Source of the DNA: Dicyema japonicum
Taxonomy: Eukaryota > Dicyemida > Rhombozoa > Dicyemidae
Length of the DNA stretch: 64,000 nucleotides
Assembly: GCA_011109175.1 (NCBI GenBank)
Contig: RDEW01000015.1
Coordinates: 390,310-454,309, forward strand
Direction: 5' to 3'
This document shows positions 46,746-56,924 of the stretch, piece after piece (position 1 is the first letter of the stretch; the number at the start of each line of letters is the position of its first letter). The notes beneath the pieces were generated by a model. That model saw only the letters and a program-made list of their open reading frames with translations. It was not told where the DNA came from and did not search any database. A program made the translations under genes and the position numbers.

Positions 46746-47108
46746 CTACTTTGACGACAATGATAATTCGTCGCCATACAGTTTAGCGAACAGCTCCTCT
46801 ATGACACCCTTATCGAATACCTCAGAAACTACCACGAATATGAGAAGACCCCAATCTCGTTGTTGATAGAAATTAAAGATCCCCATTCTCGACGATTTTG
46901 ACCTATTTCTGGGGTATCTTAGTCCTTGTAACATTCGTTCCTGGGACAGTAAATGAACATTGGAGATCAATCTGTCATTGGAAATACCGGAGTTTGTCTG
47001 TCTTAGCACCTTTAGGCTCCTGGGGGTAATGAAATAAAATATAGATGGTTTGCAGCTAATATTCATGGAAGTATACCGGTCCATTAATTTAAGTGAAAGA
47101 ACGTACAC
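46746..47108 (-). CDS. unrecognised frame upstream of CFAP46
   Basis: An uninterrupted 120-codon frame on the minus strand (KLMDRYTSMNISCKPSIFYF, NDRLISNVHLLSQERMLQGL, FNFYQQRDWGLLIFVVVSEV, ELFAKLYGDELSLSSK). It opens with GTG, so the true start is elsewhere. It is longer than expected by chance in DNA this AT-rich and may be an exon of another gene that ends 158 bases before CFAP46 begins. No family recognised. Confidence 0.3.
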   Translation of the reverse strand: MYVLSLKLMDRYTSMNISCKPSIFYFITPRSLKVLRQTNSGISNDRLISNVHLLSQERMLQGLRYPRNRSKSSRMGIFNFYQQRDWGLLIFVVVSEVFDKGVIEELFAKLYGDELSLSSK

Positions 47109-47436
47109 ATGCGTTCAATCGTTGGAAATCTAAAATACTTTAGAGAGCATAATTTTTCTGCGTAGAAACGTGGCCAAAGCTTCGAGATTAAGCATACTGA
47201 AAGGACACCGAGGTTCCATGTTTAATTCAGAAATAACAATTTTCAAATTCAGTGGTTCTTAATCCAAAGATTAAGACAAAAGTCAACTCATAGTGAAGTA
47301 GTCCATAATAACTTTAGAGACACAAAAAATTGTTGACTCTTTTCTTGTGATGCCTCTGAGTAGACAAGAATTGTTCACGTTCTTCCACTTTTATTCATCG
47401 GATTCTACAAGCACTGGATATAACCGAAGCGCTGCT

Positions 47437-47481
47437 GACTATTTGAGCGAATTTCGCTCCTATTCCTGAGAGGGAATAGTC
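47437..47481. other. 45-nt hairpin, covarying copy
   Basis: Arms GACTATT and AATAGTC with inner GAGCG..CGCTC hairpin, same length and loop pattern as 15791-15835. Flanks GCGCTGCT and GTTGCCTGCCATTTGGTCC also resemble the first copy's flanks, so the shared unit is about 90 bases. Confidence 0.6.
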
Positions 47482-47745
47482 ACACAGTCAGGTTGCCTGC
47501 CATTTGGTCCTCGAATTGATCATTTAACGGTTATTAATCAAATGATTGAATCATCAGAGTCAAATGAGATATATCTATTCGTTTTACAAAATTAGCATTT
47601 TTAACACTCACATGGATGAATACTTCTCTGAGAATGGGTCACATTTATGTGGACACCAACGAGTCGCAGTTCTTTGATGCGGATCTTAAGTATGTCAAAA
47701 GAAAAATGAAAAACATCTCGACGAACAGACAAGCAAGCAAAAAGC

Positions 47746-47795
47746 TTCAACCAATTAACCACGCAACACCACATGGCGCCACGCGGCCATCAAAT
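47746..47795 (-). repeat. LINE 5' leader block (minus)
   Basis: Reads on the minus strand GCGTGGCGCCATGTGGTGTT then GCGTGGTTAATTGGTTGAAG. The same block is at 59205-59250 (minus), and a diverged copy (GCGTGGCGCCATATGGTTCT) runs on the plus strand at about 47968-48020, so the two local copies are inverted relative to each other. Confidence 0.7.
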
Positions 47796-48050
47796 GAAAT
47801 TATAGGAAGGTCACGCAGATAATAATAATAATAACACACCAGAGACCACAGTTACACAAACTAACTAATATTAAATTTTAATTAAATTTAATATTTTTAA
47901 ATTATTATATCTGGGGGTAAGATTCCCATGGTTGATTATTTGGTCAAAGCCTCTCTATTTTCGTGGTCGCGTGGCGCCATATGGTTCTTCGTGGCTAGTT
48001 GGATGAAGTTTCTGTTTGTTCGCCTGTTCCTTCTCTCTTTAACTATTAGA

Positions 48051-48286
48051 GTGGCGTCATGTGATCCACCTGTCTAGGTGACGCCCAGTGTCAGGCCGGC
48101 ACGAAAAAGGATCATTTGCTCTTCCCACTCCACTGGAGGGGTTTTCACAACTTCATGTAATGGACGTCTTACCCTTTATGCTGATTCTGGATGGACTCTG
48201 TTTCTGTAGAAGTGGAAACTGGATACACTTAATTAGTTGTTTACTTTAACTTCTTTCTCGGTGTATCCGGAATTAATAAATAAATA
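48051..48286 (+). mobile_element. SINE-B copy, best preserved
   Basis: Starts GTGGCGTCATGTGATCCACC and ends GTGTATCCGGAATTAATAAA followed by ATAAATAA. Very similar to the copy at 33662 throughout its 235 bases. No pol III boxes recognised. Confidence 0.85.
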
Positions 48287-48312
48287 ATTTCATTTAAAAT
48301 TATTTAAAAAAA

Positions 48313-50690
48313 GTGTCATGTGGCTCGCCGACGACGTGGTGGCATTTGAAAGAAAAGAACCACACTTTCCCTTATCTTACGGGTGGACCAATAAGGAAGG
48401 CCTGCGCCGCTGAGGAGACATTGAGGCAAACCCTGGACCAGCCAGAATAGTCCAACTCAACATAAATCGAATCAAGAACAAAATACTTGAACTTCGGACA
48501 TTTGTTAAAGAAAATCAGATCGATCTGTTGCTAATTCAAGAGTCTAAACTTTCTCTAAAGAATTCAACACCAGTATTTTCGGGATTCACAGTATTTCGCC
48601 GTGATAAAATTGGGAAACTCGGTGGGGGCCTCCTCACAGTAATTCGCAACGGAATTCCGTTTGAGGATATAACTAACAGTGTCTACAGCAGAGTTGTCAA
48701 ACGGTGTGCCGCGAGACATTTTCTAGTGTGCCGCCTGCCAAATACAAATTTGAATAAATTTATATACATTTATTGACCTAATTAATTTAAAAAGATAAAC
48801 AAATTAAAATAATTACTAAAATTAAAATAATCATTTTTTTTATTATATAATTTAAATGACATTTAACATTGGTTAACCATTATTTATTAATTTTTAATAA
48901 CGTGCGCATCTACGTGCTAATGGGTAAATCAGTTCGTCGTTTTATAAAATTCTTATTTGTCATTTGGTTTTATATGGAAAGATAAAAATAACTACCTCAA
49001 TGTCTAATTTGCATTGAAGTCTTGGCAAATGATGCTATGGTTCCTAGCAAACTAAAGAGATATTTTACTTCCAAGCATATGGACTATTCCGAAAAATCTG
49101 TGGATTATTTTATCCATTTGAAAAAACAACACAAGTATTATTCAGTTTTTACTATGAATCGTAGATCTAGTCAAATGATGTTCAGTGAAACTTTTGTAAA
49201 CACAGAGGAATCATTGAAATGTTCATACCTGATTTCAGAATTGATAGCAAAAACTAAAACCTCACACTATTCTCGAAAACTTGATAATCCCTGCTTGTCG
49301 TATTATTGCTCGGACTATGTTTGGTCATAAATATGAACAAAAAATAATGAAGATACCTTTGTCAGATAATACTGTTTCTCGTCGGATTTGTGCTTTGTCG
49401 GAGAATATTGAAAATAATGTCTCATTTTCTATTAAAGAAACTCGGTTTTCATTACAACTTGATGAATCCACGGATATTTTTCCTAATACGAATGGTTTAT
49501 TTTTTATTTTTTTCATAATAAGGATATAATGGTGAATCGATAAAGGGACTGATTAATGAAACAAATTGGATGCTTATTTTCCAGACTTAGAAATTGAAAA
49601 ATTCGATTGGGTTATTTTTTTAAATATTTTTTAGATACGAAATCCTTTGTTTGTGTCAGAATCAAAACACTTATCTGTTAAAGAAAATGAAGAACTTATT
49701 GCACTGTTTAATGATCGATCCTTAAAATTAATGATGAGGGAGTTAGACATTGGAGAATTCTGGATATATATTCGAAACATATATCCCAGTTTATCAAAAC
49801 AAGCACTGACCATAATTTTACAGTTTTCAACGACCTATTTATGCGAAACAGGTTTTTCTACGCTGCATAATATGAAATATAACAAACGTGAAAGTTTGAG
49901 AAACATTGATGTTGAAATGCGGGTGGCTTTGTCAACCATTCGACCTGATATTGATGATATATGCAAAAACAATAATAATTAAGATTTCATTTTTTTATTA
50001 ATAAAAATTTGGGCATTAAATTACCAATTTTTTACTTAGTTTTACACATCTTAAAATTTTAATTTTTTAATGTGTGCCGCGAGAATTATTTTTTGAAAAG
50101 CTCTGGTCTACAGTATGCTTAAAGGATATGGAAATCTCGAACTTGTGGCTACCAAAGTACGATCCCAAGACTATCAATAATATTGGTCAACGCATATCTC
50201 CCACCGATGAGTTCCTGCCTTCCAGTACTCCCAGATCGACTCCTCTCACATCACTGAAAAATGTGATTATCTGTGGTGACTCCAATGCGAAGCACCCACT
50301 GTGGCTGACAGGACAAACCCATGACAAAAGGGGGAAGATGATAATTGAGGACCTCCACAGTATATGTATACTCAACGATCTTGCATCTCATACAAGAACA
50401 CCTACTCGACGTAACTCTTAATGACTGGTTAGTGAAATATGACTGCCACGATTTATGAACTATTTATCCGACCAACGATGATGTATGCAAGTCCTTCATG
50501 GGCAATGGAGACTTTACAATCTTCCTCATTGAAACTATCCTGTAGAAGAGACTGTAATAGGTTAATTGGACCACTTAGTTAGATAAAAACTTTTATTTCA
50601 TCCTCTCCTTTGTCGGTCTGGGATCACTTAGTTAGATGAGAATTTTTATTTCTTTCTCTTTGACCAGTGATCCTGGCGGTAATAATAATA
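48313..50690 (+). mobile_element. LINE derivative with 2A motif, endonuclease and RT tail, split by a hAT
   Basis: The leader (GTGTCATGTGGCTCGCCGAC) reaches a 2A motif DIEANPGP at 48417-48440, then VQLNINRIKNKILELRT, LLLIQESKLSLKNSTPVFSG and GKLGGGLLTVIRNGI. At 48689 a hAT interrupts. After 50113 the endonuclease resumes (MLKGYGNLELVATKV, IICGDSNAKHPLWLTGQTHD, LHSICILNDLASHTRTPT) and passes directly into the RT C-terminus (YELFIRPTMMYASPSWAMET near 50460) and the 3' UTR, ending GGCGGTAATAATAATAAT. The RT core is absent, at the same place as in the copy at 15548-16810. A TGA six bases upstream of the 2A Asp is a local mutation (TGC in the other copy). Confidence 0.85.
48689..50105 (+). mobile_element. 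hAT transposon, 1417 bp, perfect 8-bp TSD
   Basis: Starts CAGAGTTGTCAAACGGTGTG and ends GAAAAGCTCTG, flanked by GTCTACAG at 48681-48688 and 50106-50113. The paralogous LINE derivative at 16450 shows the single, uninterrupted site. The transposase (ZBED/FAM200 type) is in pieces: VPSKLKRYFTSKHMDYSEKS, YLISELIAKTKTSHYS, IIPACRIIARTMFG, IPLSDNTVSRRICALSENIE, SLQLDESTDI, and the C-terminal dimerisation region (FSTTYLCETGFSTLHNMKY at 49830). The middle of the catalytic domain is deleted after DESTDI. Confidence 0.95.
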
Positions 50691-50693
50691 ATC

Positions 50694-50800
50694 CGCATGA
50701 CTACGTTGTGGCATTGGTAACTTGAAGTGTTGGAGAAGAGTGGCAAACGCCCTATCTCACTAACATGAAGCCGTGTTTGGTGTCGTATCAGGTTTATAAA
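50694..50800 (+). repeat. LINE 5' leader copy
   Basis: GCATGACTACGTTGTGGCAT, CTTGAAGTGTTGGAGAAGAG and ATGAAGCCGTGTTTGGTGTC match the leaders at 20790 and (minus) 62700-62815. It breaks off before the point where a 2A motif would lie. Confidence 0.6.
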
Positions 50801-51311
50801 CATAGACAGTTGCTATCAAATCACCATAAACCGCAAAAGTGACCCTAATCAGATTGGCGGAAATTTCAGTACCAAATAAAATTATATTTGCTATCGAAAA
50901 TAAAATTGTTAAAATGCACTTATCCTTCACTTTGTATGTTCCCTAGCTAAGACTAACCAAAATAAAAACCTTGTCGAAAGTGGTAATCTTAACCCCCGAA
51001 TCTGTCAACGTTATCAATAAATTCACCAATGGATGAAGGTTTGTAGGTCAGGTTTTCCGTTTTTCCGTGAAAGTCGTCCATATTCGTCACTAAATTATTC
51101 GCAACAACAAACCTCGAATAAAAGCGTCAGTACTGGAACGAGTGTCAAAATTATTCAAATCTTGGAAAACTACGTTTACGGTAATAAATACTCTCATAAC
51201 GGATTTTTTGAGAGTCGGCACTACATGTAATTATAGAGGATACCTGTCACTGGGAGGAACTAAAGAGGTGAAGTTCTCATATGTAATAGTCGATTCAACG
51301 ACTAAATAAAT
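50801..51311. other. stretch without a supported gene
   Basis: A plus-strand frame at 51033-51230 has no recognisable motif, and neither strand shows a known domain. It lies immediately 3' of the PIP kinase gene, so part is probably its 3' UTR. Confidence 0.4.
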
Positions 51312-52597
51312 TCAAATATGACCATTTTGAATCACCAGCTTCTCATATCCCTCTGGTAACACGTGGAAGATGTCTTTTATGAAATACTCGAATCTTTTTG
51401 CGTAGTAGATAGGCGTGTTGACCGATAAATGAATCTAAATTATAGTGTGATGACAACTGGATCAACGAGGAAGGACTTCAAGAACTTCTCTACCCTTTTC
51501 CTGATCCCATAAGACTGAAGAGTGTCAATAATCCCCATGAATAGATAAACCTTCTCCATTTCCGCTGTATAGGCCACAAATCCGTTTCTACAAACATTAG
51601 TCATGCAGCTTAAGCTAGTGAGCACAAATACTGAGCCAACAAACTTTGGAGCAAAGGCTGAACTTGTCGTGCAGAAGTTTAATCCCTAAAACTTAGAAAA
51701 TCACAGACTTTGTCAATACGGTGGATTCCTAAGAGAAGACTGTAGTCGATCACATTCAAGCTCTTTAAAAACTTGGAATCAGGGACAGGCAGACCTTAAC
51801 GTCGTTTGAAATGGCTTTTATAATGCAGTTGTAAGTTTCTCGGGTCAATAGGAAGCCATTTTTGTAAAATTCACGGAAATCCAAGTCTTTTAACGTTGTA
51901 TCAGTGGATTTGGTGGATTTGCGCTTGTATTTGCTTCCCTTTAGGTCGAATGTCTGCTCAATTTTCAAGGACTTTGGGAAAATATTATTCATGACGATAA
52001 CTCTGGTTTTCTTGGGAAATTTCTATTCAATGAAAAAGTAAGGCACATTGTAGTTATAAAACCCATAAAATCGAGGAAGCAGGGAGAATGACTGGTCAGA
52101 CATTTTCTAGTATAACTCACAGTAAGACCTGGGTATAATGGGGTAGAAAACTCTTCAAGAACTGAGCTTCTGCTTTCTTCACACTTTTAATCATATATTC
52201 CTCGTCGTAGGACTGAAAAAAGAAACTCCCAGAAGCTCCCGAGTTGACACGAGAGATGAGGGGATGGCTGGCCAGGCTATCCTAGAATACAGAAATCCTC
52301 AATACAATGTATTTCTCAGCTGGAATGTAGCTTATTTCCCTTAGAAAACGATACACATTGGGGGCGATGACTTCGAGGTTGAATAATGAGTTTTCCTGAG
52401 CCTTCGTAACGTTTGAGTCACCTCTGAGTAATGAACCCCAAACACGACTTTTGTACGTATAAAATATCCCTATATTCAAAATCTGAGAATAAGAGGTCCC
52501 TCCACTCTGCATTTTTATTCACTCCTTGGTACATTCTCAATGCTAGACCAAATGAATCCCTTATCTCATCATGGGAGTTTAGCTTGTTTACCTCCAT
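51312..52597 (-). CDS. PIP5K-like: phosphatidylinositol phosphate kinase (type I/II PIPK)
   Basis: Phosphorylates a phosphatidylinositol phosphate to PI(4,5)P2 at membranes. The ATG at 52597 starts MEVNKLNSHDEIRDSFGLAL. Removing seven introns of 20-25 nt gives an unbroken kinase: VIAPNVYRFLREI, SRVNSGASGSFFFQSYDEEY, MIKSVKKAEAQFL (ATP-binding Lys), LLPRFYGFYNYN, KKTRVIVMNNIFPKS, FDLKGSKYKRKS, LKSLNVIDYSLLLGIHRID (catalytic IDYSLLxGIH), then FMGIIDTLQSYGIRKRVEKF and NTPIYYAKRFEYFIKDIF. The stop is at 51312-51314. No frameshift is needed and all key motifs are present. It is shorter than most family members because N- and C-terminal extensions are absent. Whether it is PIP5K or PIP4K cannot be fixed from the activation loop I can read. 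Confidence 0.93.
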
Positions 52598-54473
52598 TGT
52601 CTGTAATCACTTATAAGCTTACATTTTGAGAATTTGTGTCATTTGGCAGCCTCTTATATCGCATAAAGTCTAAATGCAAATTATTTTCTGAATTTATTCC
52701 CGTTTGATATTTTTTTAATAATTTTTATTTTAAAAATATTATTTATTTTTTAGCCAAGAACTCCCAAGGTCTCATCTGTGGTGGACTATAAGAAGAACCT
52801 GTTAGTAGAGGATCAATTTTACGTATGAATATTGGTCTCGGGAGATTGGCTAATAATTCCATATCTATTATAGTTGGCTGTTATTTTTGTTCACATTGCA
52901 CTTTTTATGGTCGTTTTCAACCATTAACGGGGTCATGACTGTTTTCCCAAGTACATGTGACTCATCAATGTGAATAAGTTCTCACATAGCACTTACCATT
53001 GACTCGATAAACTCGCTTTAATCAAATACTGAAGAAGTTGAAGTCCAAAAACACCACATTTTCAATTTGTTGTGGAATAAATGAAACTATGTGTTCTCAG
53101 CGATTTGCTGAAGAACAGCTGATAATTAAATTCGGTGTGAGAAACTAATTCATTTCTGTTAGGCAAAAGGTCATCGAATTTTTCTAGACGGGATCGTCCT
53201 TTCCGACTTCACTGTGACACCCACTAACTCGGTACCATATAGTAATTTCAGTTTTCGGCTAATAATCTTCTTCCAAGTTCTTTCAATTTTGGAATTTAGA
53301 ATTTTATTTTATAAAATCGTTTAATCATTGTAATAATAGAATATAGCTTAACTACATTACAAGTTTTGGGTGTCTGTCATTCTGTTAGTGTGGATCTGTT
53401 TGCAATATCTACATAAGCAATTTTACATACATTTTCCATAAGTTTTCCATTCATTTTCCATACGGCATAAGCAATTTTACATTCATTTTCCATACGTATT
53501 CCATACGGCATAAGCGATTTTCCATACGTGCGAGGTATAAATGATCCTTGTTTTATCAAGCCTGGGGCATACCCGGAAATTTTGATTTCTATATTAAGGT
53601 TAAAATTAGGTTTTGTAGATCAATCCGAGATTAGGCATCAGGAGGACAGAATAGGTCGTAATCTATATGGGGTCAATCTGTTAAATTACATTCATGTGGT
53701 TAAAATTAGTTAGTTACCCCAACCTCACAACATGTAGGAAGACTGCTGCTATCAAACGTCCAGGTGATAGTGTCGGGTGTTCCTACAAGTTTCTTAGTGT
53801 CATTTGTGTTCCTGGTCTGGAGAAGATTTGCTTGACGATATCTCCAAGCTGGTCAGGTGAGGGAAGTCAAAACTCTGATCCATTCCAGATGTGAACAATT
53901 CCGAAGCGGATTTATTAGTATTATTCTGAAATCTCTACTCTCACGTGGTTAAAGTAAATTTATTAACATTAAATTTGATGGGGATCACCTTATCTCCCTT
54001 TTTGTGAAGAGCCCTATACGATCATATACTCAATCGGTAGTTATTCAACAAATCTAGGAGAGTTTTGAATGATATATGGAAATCGTATAAGTTCTTTATT
54101 TTCCATTAATATTTCGTTTTCCTTTAAAAATTAAAAAAATCAATAAATCTCACCACCCAAATTTAGAATTCCACCGCCCAAAAGTAAGAATCCCAACGCC
54201 CAATTTGGGTGATGAAGGTTGAAAACCACTTGTTTTCATGCTCCTCGTACAATTCTGCCATCTATGTTCGTACAGACAGTATACATCCGCCATATTTTTG
54301 AATCTCCGAACACAGAATGCATCTCTGTCACACCTTTAAGTTTTCTGGTGTTGAATGTAAAAAGAGTTAGTTCTTTTTGAAGTCTCAACCACCTTTTAGA
54401 CGTGTGTGCGATAGAGGAGGTCATTCTCCACTTATATGCAGCAATCTAGCCAATCAACCAGATTAATTAAATT
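52598..54473. other. gene-free stretch with a short tandem repeat
   Basis: No protein match. Contains a low-complexity tandem repeat at 53413-53530. Small frames at 53377-53894 are chance products of the repeat and flanking DNA. Confidence 0.5.
53413..53530. repeat. imperfect tandem repeat
   Basis: About three imperfect copies of a 30-50 base pattern built from CATAAGCAATTTTACAT and CATTTTCCATACG. Variable spacing. A minisatellite-like stretch with no coding meaning. Confidence 0.75.
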
Positions 54474-54790
54474 ATTCCAAAGATCAAGGGTAAAACCTAA
54501 CTAATTAATTCCTTGATCCTGACGCGATCTAGCAGAACCCTCACCCAAGCACTGTGATCCAGAAAGCGTCGTCCGAGGAGTTGATATCAATTCCAGAACT
54601 TATCGTCATGAGCTAAATTGTCTCCAGGTGTGATTCCGTTCACCTCCACGATCCAGGAACATCGATTCTAAAGTTATGGGAATCCTCAAGAGAGCGCTTC
54701 ACGACCACCTTAATGGCGGCATGCCTCGGGAATCGACCACTGCTGCGTCGACGAGAAGGGGGTGAAGCCCATTGCAATTCAAAATAAAAA
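54474..54790. repeat. dispersed repeat sharing its head with 12220-12300
   Basis: The head ATTCCAAAGATCAAGGGTAA followed by CCTTGATCCTGACGCG matches 12211-12255 (ATTCCAAAGACCAAGGGTAA, CCTTGATCCTGACTCG). The two halves GATCAAGG and CCTTGATC form an inverted repeat around GTAAAACC. The first copy is just upstream of a LINE leader, so it is probably retroelement 5' sequence. Confidence 0.5.
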
Positions 54791-56389
54791 TTTTAATGCC
54801 CAGACTGCACATAATAAATTTAATTATTGAAGATAAGATCAATTCAAGTCAATTTTCTACCTTGTCTAAATCGAGGGATCACTCCCACGAAAGATGCCAA
54901 AAAATATTATACACATGACTAAATAAGCAAAATATCTTGAAAAATTTAAATATGAACAAAAAACTAATCAAAAACTTTATTAAAATATAGAAAAATGTAA
55001 TTCAAAACGTTATCAGGTAAAAATTTCGGTCTTTAGATAATAATTTTAACAAAAAAACGAGTTTTATTTTCACGGGTTTTTGAATATGCTTGCTGCGTCT
55101 TCTACTGTGAAGTACGTTTTTTCTGTCATTATCAATTTATAAACCAATATTGAATATATCTGATAAATTGCTTCGTAGTTCATTTTGATAGATTACTTCC
55201 GAGCATCTTTTGATTAAAATTCCATTTTCATCAAAATTATAGTTATTTTTTACCTCATTAAAATTTTACAATAATATTCAACAACTTCAGTACAACTCCC
55301 CAGAATTATTTTTGGGTAGATAGCAAATTTCAATAATTTTTTTTGTTATTTTATCAAAAATAAGATCAACGCCTTTAAAACATCCTCTAATTTTATTCAT
55401 GTGCAGTAAACCCCCATTAATCCGAATTTTTCGATGAGTCAGCAAAATTTTACAAAAATTCAATTCAAACAGGCTTCTATATCCGAAACTTCATAGTCCG
55501 AAAGACATTTATTAAAAATTTCGGATTAATCTATTTTGCTTTTTTGTAAATTTAAATTAATTTACAGTTTAAAATCTACTTTACTCAATATTATTCAATC
55601 TATTCATGGCGGAGCTCCCAACACCGGACGCTGAAGATGTATTATTCTGACTTATGCCGACGACATCTAACAATACCACATGGTTAGAAAAAGGACGGAT
55701 ATTTCTATTGCACAGAAAAAAGATTTGTGAAATAAAAATACATCAAAAATGACTCTCAGAGAAATAGCCCACGTTTGTGATATAAAAATGAACTTTTATT
55801 TTAATTTCGACACTTTCAGAAATTCTTAAAAATTGTGAATAATGTGAAAACTGTGAAGCTATGATTAACAGGTAAAGACAGTGGTAAACATCATCAACTT
55901 GATAATTCACTTGTTGAAGGATGGATGAAATTAAATGCTCATCATTTCAAAAGCTAAGGTATTCGGTGAAAAGCTTGGAATCAATGATCTTGAATTTAGT
56001 AAAGACTACACAGATTTAAAGGAAAATTTAATCTTTAATCTTAAACTGCTTAGCAAAAGATGAAATTAATTTGAATAGACAAAATATGATTGATAAGTTA
56101 AATTAAGTTGGATGTGGCTGTGTAATAAAAAGAACTGGAATAACTTGCTAATGAGGAAGAAATAACTCAAACAGAAACGCTCTACGAGAACGAAATCGTA
56201 ACACTATTTTTATGAAGATTATAATATCGACGAGGAAATTATTGATGCTGAAAATGAAGAGAACGATGGAGAATTTTCACCAATACAATTATTAAATGCA
56301 ATTAACATTATCGAAGAAAGTACAAAATTAATAAAGAAGTGTTAATTCAAATGAATAAAAGACAGACAACGATTTATAATTTCATTAAA

Positions 56390-56751
56390 CAAAAATTTTT
56401 TTAACAATTAAACAAATGTCAGTTGAGGAAGCCTGCTGCGTGGATTGCGAACGAGTTCCCTCGGAGTATGGCTATTCCTATCTTTTGTCTTAGCCATAAC
56501 CCTTCTCGTTGATCCCTTTTCTTTCCGTTGATGGGACGCAACTTGCATAGACACGTTCTCAAGCACGAACATTTTTAAATCGGTTCAGACACCTGGAGCA
56601 GCTGCTTCGACTGCGGAAAACCTAAAAATCAAGAAATATTCTTGCCTCGGGGATCGCTACCGATTTACTCCTGTTGCGACCGAATCATCGGGAGCCGTTG
56701 GTCCAATGACGGCTGAATTCTTGCAAGAACTCGGAGGATTGCTTGCCAGAA
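56390..56751 (+). mobile_element. retroelement 3' end with 11-bp TSD
   Basis: Flanked by ATTTCATTAAA at 56379-56389 and 56752-56762. Encodes WDATCIDTFSST, GAAASTAENLKIKKYSCLGD, RYRFTPVATESSGAVGPMTA and EFLQELGGLLARN. This is the C-terminal tail of the same retroelement type as 59010-59170 and, by family knowledge, the RT at 63540. A 5'-truncated insertion, typical of target-primed reverse transcription. Confidence 0.8.
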
Positions 56752-56924
56752 ATTTCATTAAATAAAACATAATTTGTTGATTTCAAATATTTTATTGCAC
56801 TTTTTATTCTAATAATTTATACTCTGTGTTTATTGATATTTTACTAAGGACCCAGTTTGCCTTAATTCTTGCAATATAAAGAAAATTAATAATTTCCTAT
56901 GGACAATTCTCGAATCCGCTCTTT

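Noticed and set aside
53377..53894. Small protein genes across the tandem repeat
   Set aside because: Frames are products of the repetitive CATTTTCCATACG pattern and have no conserved content.
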